In this document: positions 1-7,090 of the stretch, piece after piece | How positions within the stretch are numbered: the first letter of the stretch is position 1 | How the letters are laid out: each line of letters starts with the position of its first letter | From: Planctomycetaceae bacterium | GTDB lineage: Bacteria; Planctomycetota; Planctomycetia; Planctomycetales; Planctomycetaceae | Length of the DNA: 7,090 bases | Direction: 5' to 3' | NCBI GenBank assembly: GCA_029259875.1 | Contig: JAJDEK010000458.1 | Location: forward strand, 1-7,090 | Position numbers and translations under genes: made by a program | Notes under the pieces: generated by a model | What the model was told of the DNA's origin: nothing | Database searches by the model: none | What the model saw: the letters and a program-made list of their open reading frames with translations, nothing else

Positions 1-2
1 CC

Positions 3-98
3 TTTTCCAGCGTAAGCAGGGAGAGCCTGAAGACGAATGCGTTCGTCGTACGGGCTGACCGTGCAGATCGATTTCGAGAACGTGTATTGGAGTTTTGA
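3..98 (+). CDS. possible 3' end of an upstream gene (frame uncertain)
   Basis: From position 3 the plus strand is open for 31 codons and stops with TGA at 96-98, which overlaps the ATG of the transporter gene as TGATG, a pattern typical of translational coupling. The peptide ends in [16 protein letters not shown] competing plus-strand frame is open from position 2 and stops at 56-58, ending in [12 protein letters not shown]. All three minus-strand frames are also open over this short piece, so open length proves nothing here. No promoter is visible before the transporter gene, which fits read-through from an upstream gene. I recognise no family, and the stretch could be non-coding leader. Confidence 0.3.
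   Translation, partial: FSSVSRESLKTNAFVVRADRADRFRERVLEF
89..92 (+). promoter_or_regulatory. ribosome binding site of the SulP gene
   Basis: GGAG lies 5 nt before the ATG at 98. The in-frame TTG at 95 would leave only 2 nt of spacing, so this site decides in favour of the ATG at 98 as the start. Confidence 0.65.
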
Positions 99-1825
99 TG
101 TTAGCGTATTTTTCGAAGCATACTGCTTCTGTCAAGGATGACGTTTTATCTGGCCTCACTGTGGCACTTGCTTTGGTGCCTGAGGCTGTTGCGTTTGCTT
201 TTGTTGCCGGAGTTCCCCCCACGGTGGGGCTCTACTCTGCTTTTTTTATTGGTTTCATTAGCTCGCTGACAGGTGGTCGCCCAGGCATGATTTCTTGTGC
301 TACCGGCGCCATGGCTGTTGTGATTGTCTCACTGGTTGCCATGCATGGAATCCAATACCTGTTCCCTGCTGTCATTTTGTGTGGCTTACTTCAAATCACT
401 GTGGGTGTACTGAGGTTGGGAAAATTAATTCGTCTGGTTCCTCACTCAGTGATGTTGGGATTCGTGAATGGTCTGGCGATTGTCATTGGCCTGGCGCAAA
501 TTGGAAGTTTCAAAACACTGGGAATCGAAGGAACAATGACGTTCCTGCCGGGGACTTCATTAACCATTATGATTTTCCTTGTTGCATTAACCATGTCTGT
601 GATTGTCTTACTTCCCAAGTTAACAAAAGCCGTTCCCAGTTCGCTAGCCGCGATTATCATGGTGTCTGTGATCGCCATAGGCATCAACAAATTTGCTCCT
701 GAGAGTTGGAATCCGACAGGACAGTCAAACGTTGTACAAACCGTTGACGATCTGATGATGAATAATCTGAAAGCGAAAGTCGTTAAAGATACCGCTCTGG
801 CAGTTCAAACTTCTGAAAATCCTGCGATTCAAAATGATCCACAAATAACTCCTGACCTTTCCGTTTTAAGCCAGGAACAAATCAGCACAGCTGTGGCTTC
901 CGTGAAAGCAACAGCAAAACCGTTGCCGATGCTATTCTTTCTGGACTCTCGATATGTGCTCGCTCCATTCACATGGGGAACGCTCATGATCATCCTGCCC
1001 TTTTCGCTGATTCTGGCTGGTGTTGGATTGATCGAATCGTTGATGACACTCACCTTGATTGATGAAATCACCGAAACACGCGGCAGCGGAAACCGCGAAT
1101 GTATCGGGCAGGGTGCTGCGAACATTGTCTGTGGATTATTTGGCGGCATGGGTGGCTGTGCAATGATCGGTCAATCTTTGATCAACGTGAATTCCGGTGG
1201 ACGCGGCCGGCTGTCTGGTGTTGTGGCTGCGGCGGGCTTAATGACTCTAGTTGTGCTTTTGAAACCTGTTATTTCTATGGTTCCCATGGCGGCACTAGTT
1301 GGTGTGATGTTCATGGTTGTGATCGGTACCTTCGAATGGAGCACTCTGCATACCTGGAATAAAGTGCCAAAAAGTGATGTCTTCGTAATGGTTCTGGTCG
1401 CAGGGTACACAGTCCTGTTTCACAATCTCGCCATTGCAGTACTACTGGGGATCGTCGTTCAAGCGCTCATTTTTGCATGGCATCATGCAACCCATATGAT
1501 GGCTGACATTCATTTTGAAGATGATAAAAAAGTGTACCAGCTACATGGTCCACTCTTCTTCGCATCGGTCAGCAGCTTTCGCGAACTGCTTGACCCGGCT
1601 AATGATCCACCAGTCGTAGCTATCGACTTCTACTTTTCACGTGTCTACGATCAATCGGCGATTGAGTCCATTAATAAAATTGCAGAACGTTATCGTCAGG
1701 AAGGAAAAGAATTACACCTGCGTAATCTGAACTCCGACTGTAAACGCATGATTGAAAAAGCCGGTAACATGGCAGAAGTCGAAATTTCAGAAGATCGACA
1801 CTATCACATTACGAAGATGATTTGA
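98..1825 (+). CDS. SulP family inorganic anion transporter with STAS domain
   Basis: This is a complete 575-residue inner-membrane anion transporter of the SulP (SLC26-like) family. Family members move sulfate, bicarbonate or chloride, usually by H+ or Na+ coupling or exchange; the substrate cannot be read from the sequence. The family marks are clear. Residues 15-60 hold the first membrane segments with [36 protein letters not shown] at 59-73 lines the anion-binding region. [17 protein letters not shown] follows at 106-122, and [19 protein letters not shown] plus [15 protein letters not shown] at 311-364. Further membrane helices run to about 461. A STAS domain covers about 478-565, with the DQSAIESI segment at 518-525, and probably faces the cytoplasm. 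The tail HYHI resembles the end of the bacterial subgroup related to cyanobacterial BicA. Odd is the hydrophilic loop at about 205-276, roughly 50 residues longer than I expect. ATG 98 is chosen over TTG 95 because of the GGAG spacing. No clear terminator follows. Confidence 0.93.
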   Translation: MLAYFSKHTASVKDDVLSGLTVALALVPEAVAFAFVAGVPPTVGLYSAFFIGFISSLTGGRPGMISCATGAMAVVIVSLVAMHGIQYLFPAVILCGLLQITVGVLRLGKLIRLVPHSVMLGFVNGLAIVIGLAQIGSFKTLGIEGTMTFLPGTSLTIMIFLVALTMSVIVLLPKLTKAVPSSLAAIIMVSVIAIGINKFAPESWNPTGQSNVVQTVDDLMMNNLKAKVVKDTALAVQTSENPAIQNDPQITPDLSVLSQEQISTAVASVKATAKPLPMLFFLDSRYVLAPFTWGTLMIILPFSLILAGVGLIESLMTLTLIDEITETRGSGNRECIGQGAANIVCGLFGGMGGCAMIGQSLINVNSGGRGRLSGVVAAAGLMTLVVLLKPVISMVPMAALVGVMFMVVIGTFEWSTLHTWNKVPKSDVFVMVLVAGYTVLFHNLAIAVLLGIVVQALIFAWHHATHMMADIHFEDDKKVYQLHGPLFFASVSSFRELLDPANDPPVVAIDFYFSRVYDQSAIESINKIAERYRQEGKELHLRNLNSDCKRMIEKAGNMAEVEISEDRHYHITKMI

Positions 1826-2401
1826 GCTGGAGCGTGTTAGCTTTGGAAAGTCTTTTGTAATTTGACTGAGTAGTTCGAGTTGCTTTAACGAAGCGATCTG
1901 TGCCTGTATTATTTTGAATTCATTTGATACCTGAATAATTTATTGATGAGCTCTAATCGCCGCTCCAAAGTCCTACTCACGTTCGCAGACGACAGCAAGT
2001 GTTTTCAGAGCATGAATCAACTTCGCATGATAAGTACGATTTGGAAGTGCTCAAAATAGCTGGGGACTCAACGAGGAACACCAGAGTTCTTTTGTGTGCG
2101 CAGAAGAGCATGGAATAGGATCGCATCAGGTATTTTCTGTTCGCAATACCTACATTCGTAATCTACAAGGAAACAAAGTAACACAGACCAAAGGGGCAGT
2201 CGTGTCTTAACTTACCACAGTTATACTAAATTCGACAGTCCTTTCTTTTATCTGATCCAGATGAATTTGTGAAACGCAGTGAAGATCAAACTAGCTTGCT
2301 GGAACAAAATTGCACAAATCGTCGTTGGCCATAATCGAGGGCTAGAGGAAAAAAGCGTTGGCCTCTTTAGTTTCGGTACTGAATCAGCTTTTAGATCACA
2401 C
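1826..2401. other. intergenic region without a recognised gene
   Basis: This stretch of about 575 bases lies between the SulP stop codon and the tRNA terminator. Stop codons are frequent in all frames and I see no start with a good ribosome binding site. The best candidates are a 37-codon reading frame at 1946-2059 and a start-less 34-codon frame at 2230-2334, and neither is convincing. I see no strong hairpin with a T-run just after the SulP gene. It could hold a small RNA or a decayed gene, but the sequence alone supports neither. Confidence 0.5.
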
Positions 2402-2449
2402 AAAAAATAATGGCTTGCAAACATAATATTTATATATGTTTGCAAGCCA
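2402..2449 (-). terminator. intrinsic terminator of the tRNA-Ser gene
   Basis: A perfect 15-bp inverted repeat (arms 2411-2425 and 2435-2449, TGGCTTGCAAACATA) encloses a 9-nt AT-only loop. Read on the minus strand, the stem is followed at once by TTATTTTTTG, the T-rich tract of a rho-independent terminator. It begins 15 nt beyond the 3' end of the tRNA. On the plus strand the stem is not followed by a T-run, so it should work mainly in the minus direction. Confidence 0.85.
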
Positions 2450-2463
2450 GTAGTCTTTATAAG

Positions 2464-2548
2464 CGGAGAGAGGGGGCTTCGAACCCCCGGTACCTTGCGG
2501 CACACCGGTTTTCGAGACCGGCACATTCGGCCACTCTGACACCTCTCC
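2464..2548 (-). tRNA. tRNA-Ser, anticodon CGA (reads UCG)
   Basis: A complete 85-nt type II tRNA folds on the minus strand. The acceptor stem GGAGAGG/TCTCTCC has one G-U pair at 7-66. The anticodon stem CCGGT/ACCGG carries loop CTCGAAA, with anticodon CGA at plus-strand positions 2512-2514. The long variable arm is a GTGCC/GGTAC stem closed by GCAA, the mark of serine tRNAs. The T arm is GGGGG-TTCGAAG-CCCCC. The discriminator base is G, as expected for serine. The 3' CCA is not encoded (CTT follows), so it must be added by the CCA-adding enzyme. The D stem is weak: only C11-G24 and A12-U23 pair, with U opposite U at 10-25. It is a single gene with its own promoter and terminator. Confidence 0.97.
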
Positions 2549-2572
2549 GGTTAGACTGAGTTTATGCCATTC

Positions 2573-2601
2573 TTTATATAGACACCACAGTCCAGCGTCA
2601 A
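2573..2601 (-). promoter_or_regulatory. sigma70-type promoter of tRNA-Ser
   Basis: On the minus strand a -35 box TTGACG (2596-2601) and a -10 box TATAAA (2573-2578) are separated by exactly 17 bp. Both are close to the housekeeping consensus. The -10 box lies 24 nt before the mature tRNA 5' end, leaving a short leader to be removed by RNase P. There is no obvious GC-rich discriminator after the -10 box (GAATGGC). Confidence 0.8.
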
Positions 2602-3056
2602 ATTCGAAGCCCGCTTAGACTTTCTTTTTTATCCCCAAACCAGCGGTGTACAATCTTGAAGTCCGGTTCCATTCCCTGCCAACTTTCCAGGTGGAAATGC
2701 CGTAAGAGACGCAGGTCACCTTACATCAGGTGCTAATTAAAACCTGAAACAAATTGGTTTAACAGCCGAATTATCAAGTGATTACCGGCATCTTTCTTGC
2801 GGAGACCCCTCCCTCGGGATATGCTGGTATTTATCGATTTTTCAGTTGAGAATGGTTCTCTCTCACCTCTGGAAAACCAGATCTTGTAGAAAATCGAAAT
2901 CAGATAGCGAACATTTTGTTAATGAGGTAGGTATAATGATTGCCAAGGTGTTTCCATTCTGTATGGCTTCTTCCAATCATGTGATTTCGTAGGTTTGACT
3001 CCTTTCTATCTATCACGGCCTTAGTTCATCCGTTCATTAGCGATGGAATTTGTAAT
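2602..3056. other. intergenic region upstream of the large TPR gene
   Basis: About 455 bases lie between the divergently read tRNA promoter and the TPR gene. I find no protein gene: the only frame with an ATG of any note is 22 codons long at 2821-2889. The region holds a candidate -10 element at 2932-2937 and a few short inverted repeats, the clearest being TTTCCA-GG-TGGAAA at 2684-2697. A long 5' leader for the TPR gene is possible. Confidence 0.5.
2932..2937 (+). promoter_or_regulatory. candidate -10 element for the TPR gene
   Basis: A perfect TATAAT lies about 120 bp before the ATG at 3057. No good -35 box stands 16-18 bp upstream, and the extended -10 TGn motif is absent, so this is suggestive only. 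If used, the 5' leader would be roughly 110 nt. Confidence 0.35.
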
Positions 3057-6000
3057 ATGCGTCTATTCCATTTAGTTTTTGTAGTGAGTCTTACTAGCAT
3101 TCTCACTTTTCTCTCTCCTGCTCACGCAGAAGAGCAGTATCTCGAGTTCTTACAAGGATTACGAGATAAAAACTATCACGATACAGCTTTGCAGTATCTC
3201 GATCAAATTGATGTTGATAAATCAACGCCAAAAGAAATACGAGAGCTGATCCCTTTTGAGCGTGCCATGACTTTGATGATGTTTTCACGAACTCAAAAGC
3301 TCCCTAAAGATCAGGAAGCAACGCTCAATCAGGCACTGGCACAACTGAAACTGTTTACTCAGCAGAGCCCCAATCACCCCAAAGCGGGAACAGCAAGTAC
3401 CGAACAGGGAAAGATTATTCTCGAAAAAGCGGAAGTCGAAGTCCGCAAAGCACAGACGACGTCTGACGTAAAAAAGAAAAAGGAAGCTCAGGTTGCTGCC
3501 CGGAAACTCGTTGCTCAAGCACGCGCGATCTTTCAGAAGGCTTTTAATCTGCACGAAAAGACCTGGAAATCATTCCCTGCTACTTTTATTGATAAACAAA
3601 AAGAACCTGAAAAGTACAAAGCAAGAGCAAATGCAGAAACTCAGTTCATGAGCGCGCAGCTCGACCTTGCACAATGCACTTATGCAGAAGCACAAACCTA
3701 TGATCCCGGCAGTGCCGACTTTAATCGCCTCTTGAAAAAGGCCTCTGAAGAATATGCCAAAATTCACGAACGCTATCGCAGCCAAGTGGGTGGACTTTAT
3801 GCCCGCATGTGGCAAGGGAAATGCTTTGAGGAACAGGGAGAATTAGGACGAGCACTGGGAATTTATAATGAGTTGCTCGGGCACCCAGGACAATCTCTGC
3901 CAATTAAACAGCTAAAAGATAACATTTTGCAGTTTCGTTTAATCTGCCTGAACGATGATAAGAAAAAAGATTATGAACTGGTGATCAATGAAGCTGAGCA
4001 GTGGCTAAAAACAAACCGTTCACGTAACCGTACATCTATTGGTCAGGGAATCACATGGGAGCTGGCACGTGCTCAAGAAGCGTTAGCCAATTCCGAGGGA
4101 AAGAAGAAAACCGAACAGGAACGAATTCTACGACAGGCTTTAACGAATGCTCGGTTTGTCAACGCATTCCGAGGCAAGTACCGCGATGTCTCCCGGCTGT
4201 TGATTAGTCGGATTACTGCCAAACTACAAGGAAACTCCGGAGGAGATCCCAAAGACTTCGAAACGGCCTATGGTTTAGGGCAGGATCGCATTAAACAGAC
4301 CAAAGCTCTGAAAGACAAACTGGCCGCGGCTAAATCAGCGAAAGATAAAAAGAATGCACAGGTCGAACTCAATCAGTTCATGGACGAAACGGCTCGCATT
4401 CTAAAAATTGCCCTGAAATTGGCCGACAACAAAACAGATCCCAAGGAACTGGACCACGCTCGATTTCTGCTTTGTTATACCTATTATAATTTAAGACGAA
4501 GTTACGAATCTGCAATTCTTGGCGAATTTATCGCTAACTTCCACCATAAAGACAGTGAACAGATCGCTTTGGATGCTGCTTATCTCGCGTTGGCAGGATA
4601 CCTGCAAGCTTACAATGATTCTCCCAAACAACAGCGGTATGTTGATAATCAACACATGGAGAGTATCTGTAATCTGATTACCACTAAGTGGCCTGAGAGT
4701 GATCGTGCCAACGATGCCCGGATTCAACTGGGTAATATTTATAGTCAGACAGACCGTCCGGCTGAAGCCGCCAAGTGGTACTCACAAGTACCTGCTACAG
4801 CGCCACAGTATGTTGATGCCCAGATCAGAGCAGGGCAGGCTTACTGGAATAGTTATTTGACGACAATGTCTCGGCGTTCCGACGATAAACCGGCTGATGT
4901 AAATCAATGGGCTAAACTTGCAGAGAAACACCTTCGAACAGGTATTACTGCAACTATAAAATCACTACCTAAGACAGCAGCTACACCAGAGAATCTCACC
5001 GCTGCCAAAGCTTCACTTGCCCAGATCGCTTTAAACAATGGAAACTATCAGGAAGCTATCGATATTTTGACCAAGGAACCACACTCGGTTCTGAAAGCAA
5101 TTCATGTTGCTAAAGGTAAAAAACGACCTGCCAAGGGAGTTAAAAGTAGTGAGTTTGCAAACCTGGTGTATCAACTTCAATTGCGTGCTTTTATTGGCTT
5201 ACAACAGATTGAATTAGCTCGGAAAGCGATGAAGCAACTCGAAGAATCAGCGTCGGGGTCTGGCGGAGAATCAATCACCGAAATGTATCGTCAACTAGGT
5301 GAAAAGATTACCGAAGAGATTGAACGTCTCAAAGCGACCGGCGATACTAAGCGCATCGATGACGTACGCAAGTCATTGGAAACGTTTTTAACAGACATCT
5401 TCAAGCGAAAAGACCAAACATATGGCTCATTGGTTTGGATCGGAGAAACTTACTTTGGGATGGGACAAGGGGCGAGTGAGAACCCAGCCATCGCTCGAAA
5501 ATACTTTGAAAAAGCGGCAGCCGCCTTTGAAGAGATCCAGAAACGCCAAGATGCTTCAGGCGATTTCATACCAGGGAATTTTCAGGTTGGAATTACCCTG
5601 CGACTTGTCAATTGTAAACGACAACAGGGTGAGTTCGAAGAAGCACTGGAACTGATCACACCAGTCCTTAAAGAAAAGGATAAATCGCCTGAAGTTCAGT
5701 TCGAAGCAGCTTCTATTTTGCAGGACTGGGCTGGCAGTGGTCAGGGCGACTCTCACAAAAAATATCTAGACGCCATTAATGGGACTACACTCGCAGATGG
5801 AGTTCTCGTTCGTGGATGGGGCTATCTTGCTCGCCTGTTGCAAAATTCAATCTCAGCCACAGGGCGTGATGATTTAAAGAAAATGTATTATGACTCACAA
5901 TACAATAGTATCGAGTCTCGACGGAAATATGGAATTGCTGTGAACGATGCTAAAGAGCTAGGACGTGCCAAATATGAAGCGAATGTCTTTGGCCAGATTA

Positions 6001-6680
6001 GCGTTGATTTGCCGGATGAAGTCTGGGAACGGTTCAACCAGCTCTATCGACAAATTCAGACCGACATGGGTGAAGATCCACAAGACCTGGAACGCCGCGT
6101 CTCTGCACCACAAACGATCGCTGCAAATGGAGCCGCGCAATTAAATTCAGACACTCCAGCAAACACCCAGCAAAAAGTGGCACAACAACCTGCACAGGCG
6201 ACACAAACAGAAGCTGGTTCTAATACGATGATATTCCTGGCAGTGATTCTTCTGGGAATTGGAGGTGCTATTGCGTTTTATTTCTTTGGCTTAAAACCGG
6301 GGAAAAAAGCTCCCCCATCTTATCAACTTGCCTCGAATGTCACGATGCCTTCACAGATTCCTGAGCCTGCACCGACTCCCAAACCAAGTCGTCCTGCACC
6401 AGCAAAGTCTTCTATGCCGAACCCTATTGTAGATAAAACACAGCCTCAAACGGATTCAGAAAAAGTCAAAAGCAAAAAAAGAACGGCCCAAGAGGAATCG
6501 GGCAAGGAAAAACGAAAACTAACTCCGGAACAAATTGCGGCCCGTAAAGCAAAGCTGGCCCAAATGTCTCCAGAAGAAATTGCAGCTCGCAAAGCAGCAA
6601 TTGCCAAGAAAAAAGCCGCACAGGCAAAACAACAAAAACAGTCACGACCTCGTCCGGAAGGTGAATCGAAGGATGCCTGA
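3057..6680 (+). CDS. large exported TPR-like protein with C-terminal membrane anchor and basic tail
   Basis: This is a complete 1207-residue protein of unknown specific function. A Sec signal peptide spans residues 1-24 (hydrophobic core LVFVVSLTSILTFL, likely cleavage AHA|EE). An all-helical ectodomain follows to about 1015. TPR-like helix pairs can be seen at about 248-275 (GKCFEEQGELGRALGIYNEL), 465-495, 554-579 (LGNIYSQTDRPAEAAKWY), 652-675 (ALNNGNYQEAIDIL), 790-827 and 845-892 (NCKRQQGEFEEALELI). A very charged helical segment lies at 106-171. Residues 1016-1056 are a Gln/Ala/Thr-rich linker. One transmembrane helix (about 1058-1079) is followed by KPGKK, so by the positive-inside rule the tail faces the cytoplasm. 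The tail (1080-1207) is Pro-rich, then Lys/Ala-rich with a tandem repeat. TPR solenoids usually bind proteins, so a scaffold or assembly role in the envelope is inferred. The ribosome binding site is weak (GGA, 9 nt before ATG), but the signal peptide starts exactly here, which supports this start. Confidence 0.88.
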   Translation: MRLFHLVFVVSLTSILTFLSPAHAEEQYLEFLQGLRDKNYHDTALQYLDQIDVDKSTPKEIRELIPFERAMTLMMFSRTQKLPKDQEATLNQALAQLKLFTQQSPNHPKAGTASTEQGKIILEKAEVEVRKAQTTSDVKKKKEAQVAARKLVAQARAIFQKAFNLHEKTWKSFPATFIDKQKEPEKYKARANAETQFMSAQLDLAQCTYAEAQTYDPGSADFNRLLKKASEEYAKIHERYRSQVGGLYARMWQGKCFEEQGELGRALGIYNELLGHPGQSLPIKQLKDNILQFRLICLNDDKKKDYELVINEAEQWLKTNRSRNRTSIGQGITWELARAQEALANSEGKKKTEQERILRQALTNARFVNAFRGKYRDVSRLLISRITAKLQGNSGGDPKDFETAYGLGQDRIKQTKALKDKLAAAKSAKDKKNAQVELNQFMDETARILKIALKLADNKTDPKELDHARFLLCYTYYNLRRSYESAILGEFIANFHHKDSEQIALDAAYLALAGYLQAYNDSPKQQRYVDNQHMESICNLITTKWPESDRANDARIQLGNIYSQTDRPAEAAKWYSQVPATAPQYVDAQIRAGQAYWNSYLTTMSRRSDDKPADVNQWAKLAEKHLRTGITATIKSLPKTAATPENLTAAKASLAQIALNNGNYQEAIDILTKEPHSVLKAIHVAKGKKRPAKGVKSSEFANLVYQLQLRAFIGLQQIELARKAMKQLEESASGSGGESITEMYRQLGEKITEEIERLKATGDTKRIDDVRKSLETFLTDIFKRKDQTYGSLVWIGETYFGMGQGASENPAIARKYFEKAAAAFEEIQKRQDASGDFIPGNFQVGITLRLVNCKRQQGEFEEALELITPVLKEKDKSPEVQFEAASILQDWAGSGQGDSHKKYLDAINGTTLADGVLVRGWGYLARLLQNSISATGRDDLKKMYYDSQYNSIESRRKYGIAVNDAKELGRAKYEANVFGQISVDLPDEVWERFNQLYRQIQTDMGEDPQDLERRVSAPQTIAANGAAQLNSDTPANTQQKVAQQPAQATQTEAGSNTMIFLAVILLGIGGAIAFYFFGLKPGKKAPPSYQLASNVTMPSQIPEPAPTPKPSRPAPAKSSMPNPIVDKTQPQTDSEKVKSKKRTAQEESGKEKRKLTPEQIAARKAKLAQMSPEEIAARKAAIAKKKAAQAKQQKQSRPRPEGESKDA
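6519..6608 (+). repeat. tandem 15-residue repeat in the tail of the TPR protein
   Basis: Residues 1155-1169 (LTPEQIAARKAKLAQ) and 1170-1184 (MSPEEIAARKAAIAK) are two back-to-back copies of x[ST]PE[QE]IAARKAxxAx. They are followed by a Lys/Ala/Gln stretch. The repeat should form short basic helices, each capped by Ser/Thr-Pro-Glu. It lies on the predicted cytoplasmic side. Its function is unknown. Confidence 0.8.
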
Positions 6681-6720
6681 TTTCCTTCTAACAGACAAAA
6701 TCATCAATCCGTGATGAGAC

Positions 6721-6726
6721 TATAAT
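6721..6726 (+). promoter_or_regulatory. candidate -10 element before the second TPR gene
   Basis: A perfect TATAAT lies in the 69-bp gap between the two TPR genes, 23 nt before the ATG at 6750. There is no fitting -35 box. If active, it would give a short leader containing little more than the ribosome binding site. The alternative is plain co-transcription with the large gene; no terminator hairpin is seen in the gap. Confidence 0.25.
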
Positions 6727-6733
6727 TATCGTT

Positions 6734-6739
6734 GAGGAG
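6734..6739 (+). promoter_or_regulatory. ribosome binding site of the second TPR gene
   Basis: GAGGAG stands 10 nt before the ATG at 6750. It is much stronger than the site of the large gene upstream and supports the chosen start. Confidence 0.7.
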
Positions 6740-6749
6740 CAAAAAACTG

Positions 6750-7090
6750 ATGAAACGCCTAATCTGGTTATGTTTAAGTCTGCTTGCATGTTTACAAATT
6801 CTGATGACCTCAAATCTCGAAGCTGCAGATTCGATTTATAAATACAATAGCAGTAGCCCGTTGTTAGGTGATATCAGTGGATATACGAAAACTGAATTGA
6901 CTTTAAAGCGGGGTACGAAAAGCGTCAAAATCCCAGCAAATGAAGTTGAACGAGTAAGGTGGAATGGTGAAGCACCACAATTGAATATTGCTCGGAATCA
7001 AGAGCGGAATGGAAACTACGCTGCTGCCTTAGAACAATATAAAAAGTCACAGGCAAGTGGCAGTGCCAATCTAAAGAAAGACTTGCAGTT
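6750..7090 (+). CDS. exported TPR protein, N-terminal part (cut by window end)
   Basis: The first 113 codons of an open frame that runs off the right edge. Residues 1-26 form a Sec signal peptide (MKR, then the core LIWLCLSLLACLQIL; likely cleavage after LEA or LEAA near 25-26). Residues about 35-72 look like a small beta-rich module (GDISGYTKTELTLKRG...IPANEVERVRW). I remember similar modules at the head of secreted planctomycetal TPR proteins, but I cannot verify this here. Residues 76-100 (PQLNIARNQERNGNYAAALEQ) begin a TPR-like helix pair with the usual G-x-Y-xx-A-L spacing. The product is expected in the periplasm or on the cell surface. It is co-directional with the large TPR gene, 69 bp downstream, so an operon and a shared role are likely. 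The complete length and any later domains are unseen. Confidence 0.85.
   Translation, partial: MKRLIWLCLSLLACLQILMTSNLEAADSIYKYNSSSPLLGDISGYTKTELTLKRGTKSVKIPANEVERVRWNGEAPQLNIARNQERNGNYAAALEQYKKSQASGSANLKKDLQ

Noticed and set aside
442..690. 82-codon minus-strand frame inside the SulP gene
   Set aside because: It is antisense to strongly conserved transporter sequence, so it is a shadow frame; the same applies to the other antisense and out-of-frame openings within the SulP and TPR genes.
1838..1858. possible terminator after the SulP gene (CTTTGGAAAG followed by TCTTTT)
   Set aside because: The stem would be only 4 bp with a 2-nt loop, too weak to terminate transcription.
1946..2059. 37-codon frame starting MSSNRRSKVLL on the plus strand
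   Set aside because: No Shine-Dalgarno sequence precedes it (AATAATTTATTG), and its length is within chance expectation.
2230..2334. 34-codon frame containing SDPDEFVKRSEDQ on the plus strand
   Set aside because: It has no plausible start codon and matches no family I recognise. It is kept only as a possible relic.
2248..2526. 92-codon open frame on the minus strand
   Set aside because: It runs through most of the tRNA-Ser gene and its terminator, has no ribosome binding site, and the translation shows no domain-like pattern.
2708..2767. short inverted repeats such as CACCT/AGGTG and AAACC/GGTTT
   Set aside because: Stems of 5 bp are expected by chance in AT-rich intergenic DNA, and they do not combine into a recognisable riboswitch or RNA fold.
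2821..2889. 22-codon frame starting MLVFIDFSVENG
   Set aside because: It is very short. The GGAG upstream is about 16 nt away, too far, and nothing suggests a leader peptide.
2995..3000. TTGACT as a -35 box for the TPR gene
   Set aside because: No -10-like hexamer stands 16-18 bp downstream (GCCTTA at 17 bp).

Overview
The window looks like an ordinary chromosomal stretch of a free-living Gram-negative-type bacterium. My best guess is Planctomycetota, perhaps a Gimesia-like member. The reasons are moderate-to-low GC by eye, a large intergenic gap, giant secreted TPR proteins with little other homology, and a small module (GDISGY...IPANEVERVRWNGEAPQLN) at the head of the last gene that resembles planctomycetal secreted TPR proteins as I remember them. 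This assignment is inference, because nothing in the window is a phylogenetic marker.

Layout, left to right. (1) Positions 1-98 may hold the 3' tail of an upstream gene ending in a TGATG overlap with the next start, but the frame cannot be settled. (2) Positions 98-1825 encode a complete SulP-family inorganic anion transporter, with a UraA-fold membrane domain plus a C-terminal STAS domain. (3) Positions 1826-3056 form a gap of about 1.2 kb without a convincing protein gene. It contains a complete tRNA-Ser(CGA) on the minus strand, with its own consensus-like sigma70 promoter (TTGACG-17-TATAAA) and an intrinsic terminator built on a perfect 15-bp stem. (4) Positions 3057-6680 encode a 1207-residue protein with a Sec signal peptide, a long TPR-like helical ectodomain, one transmembrane helix near residue 1058, and a basic Pro/Lys/Ala-rich tail carrying a tandem 15-residue repeat. 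(5) Positions 6750-7090 begin a second exported protein, cut by the window edge. It has a signal peptide, a small probably beta-rich module and the start of a TPR.

How the genes relate. The SulP transporter, the tRNA and the TPR pair appear to be three separate transcription units. The two TPR genes are co-directional and 69 bp apart, and both encode exported repeat proteins, so they plausibly act together in the cell envelope, with the large one as a membrane-anchored scaffold. I see no CRISPR array, insertion sequence, phage gene, toxin-antitoxin pair or recognisable defence system. The least-explained part is the TPR pair, especially the cytoplasmic tail of the large protein.
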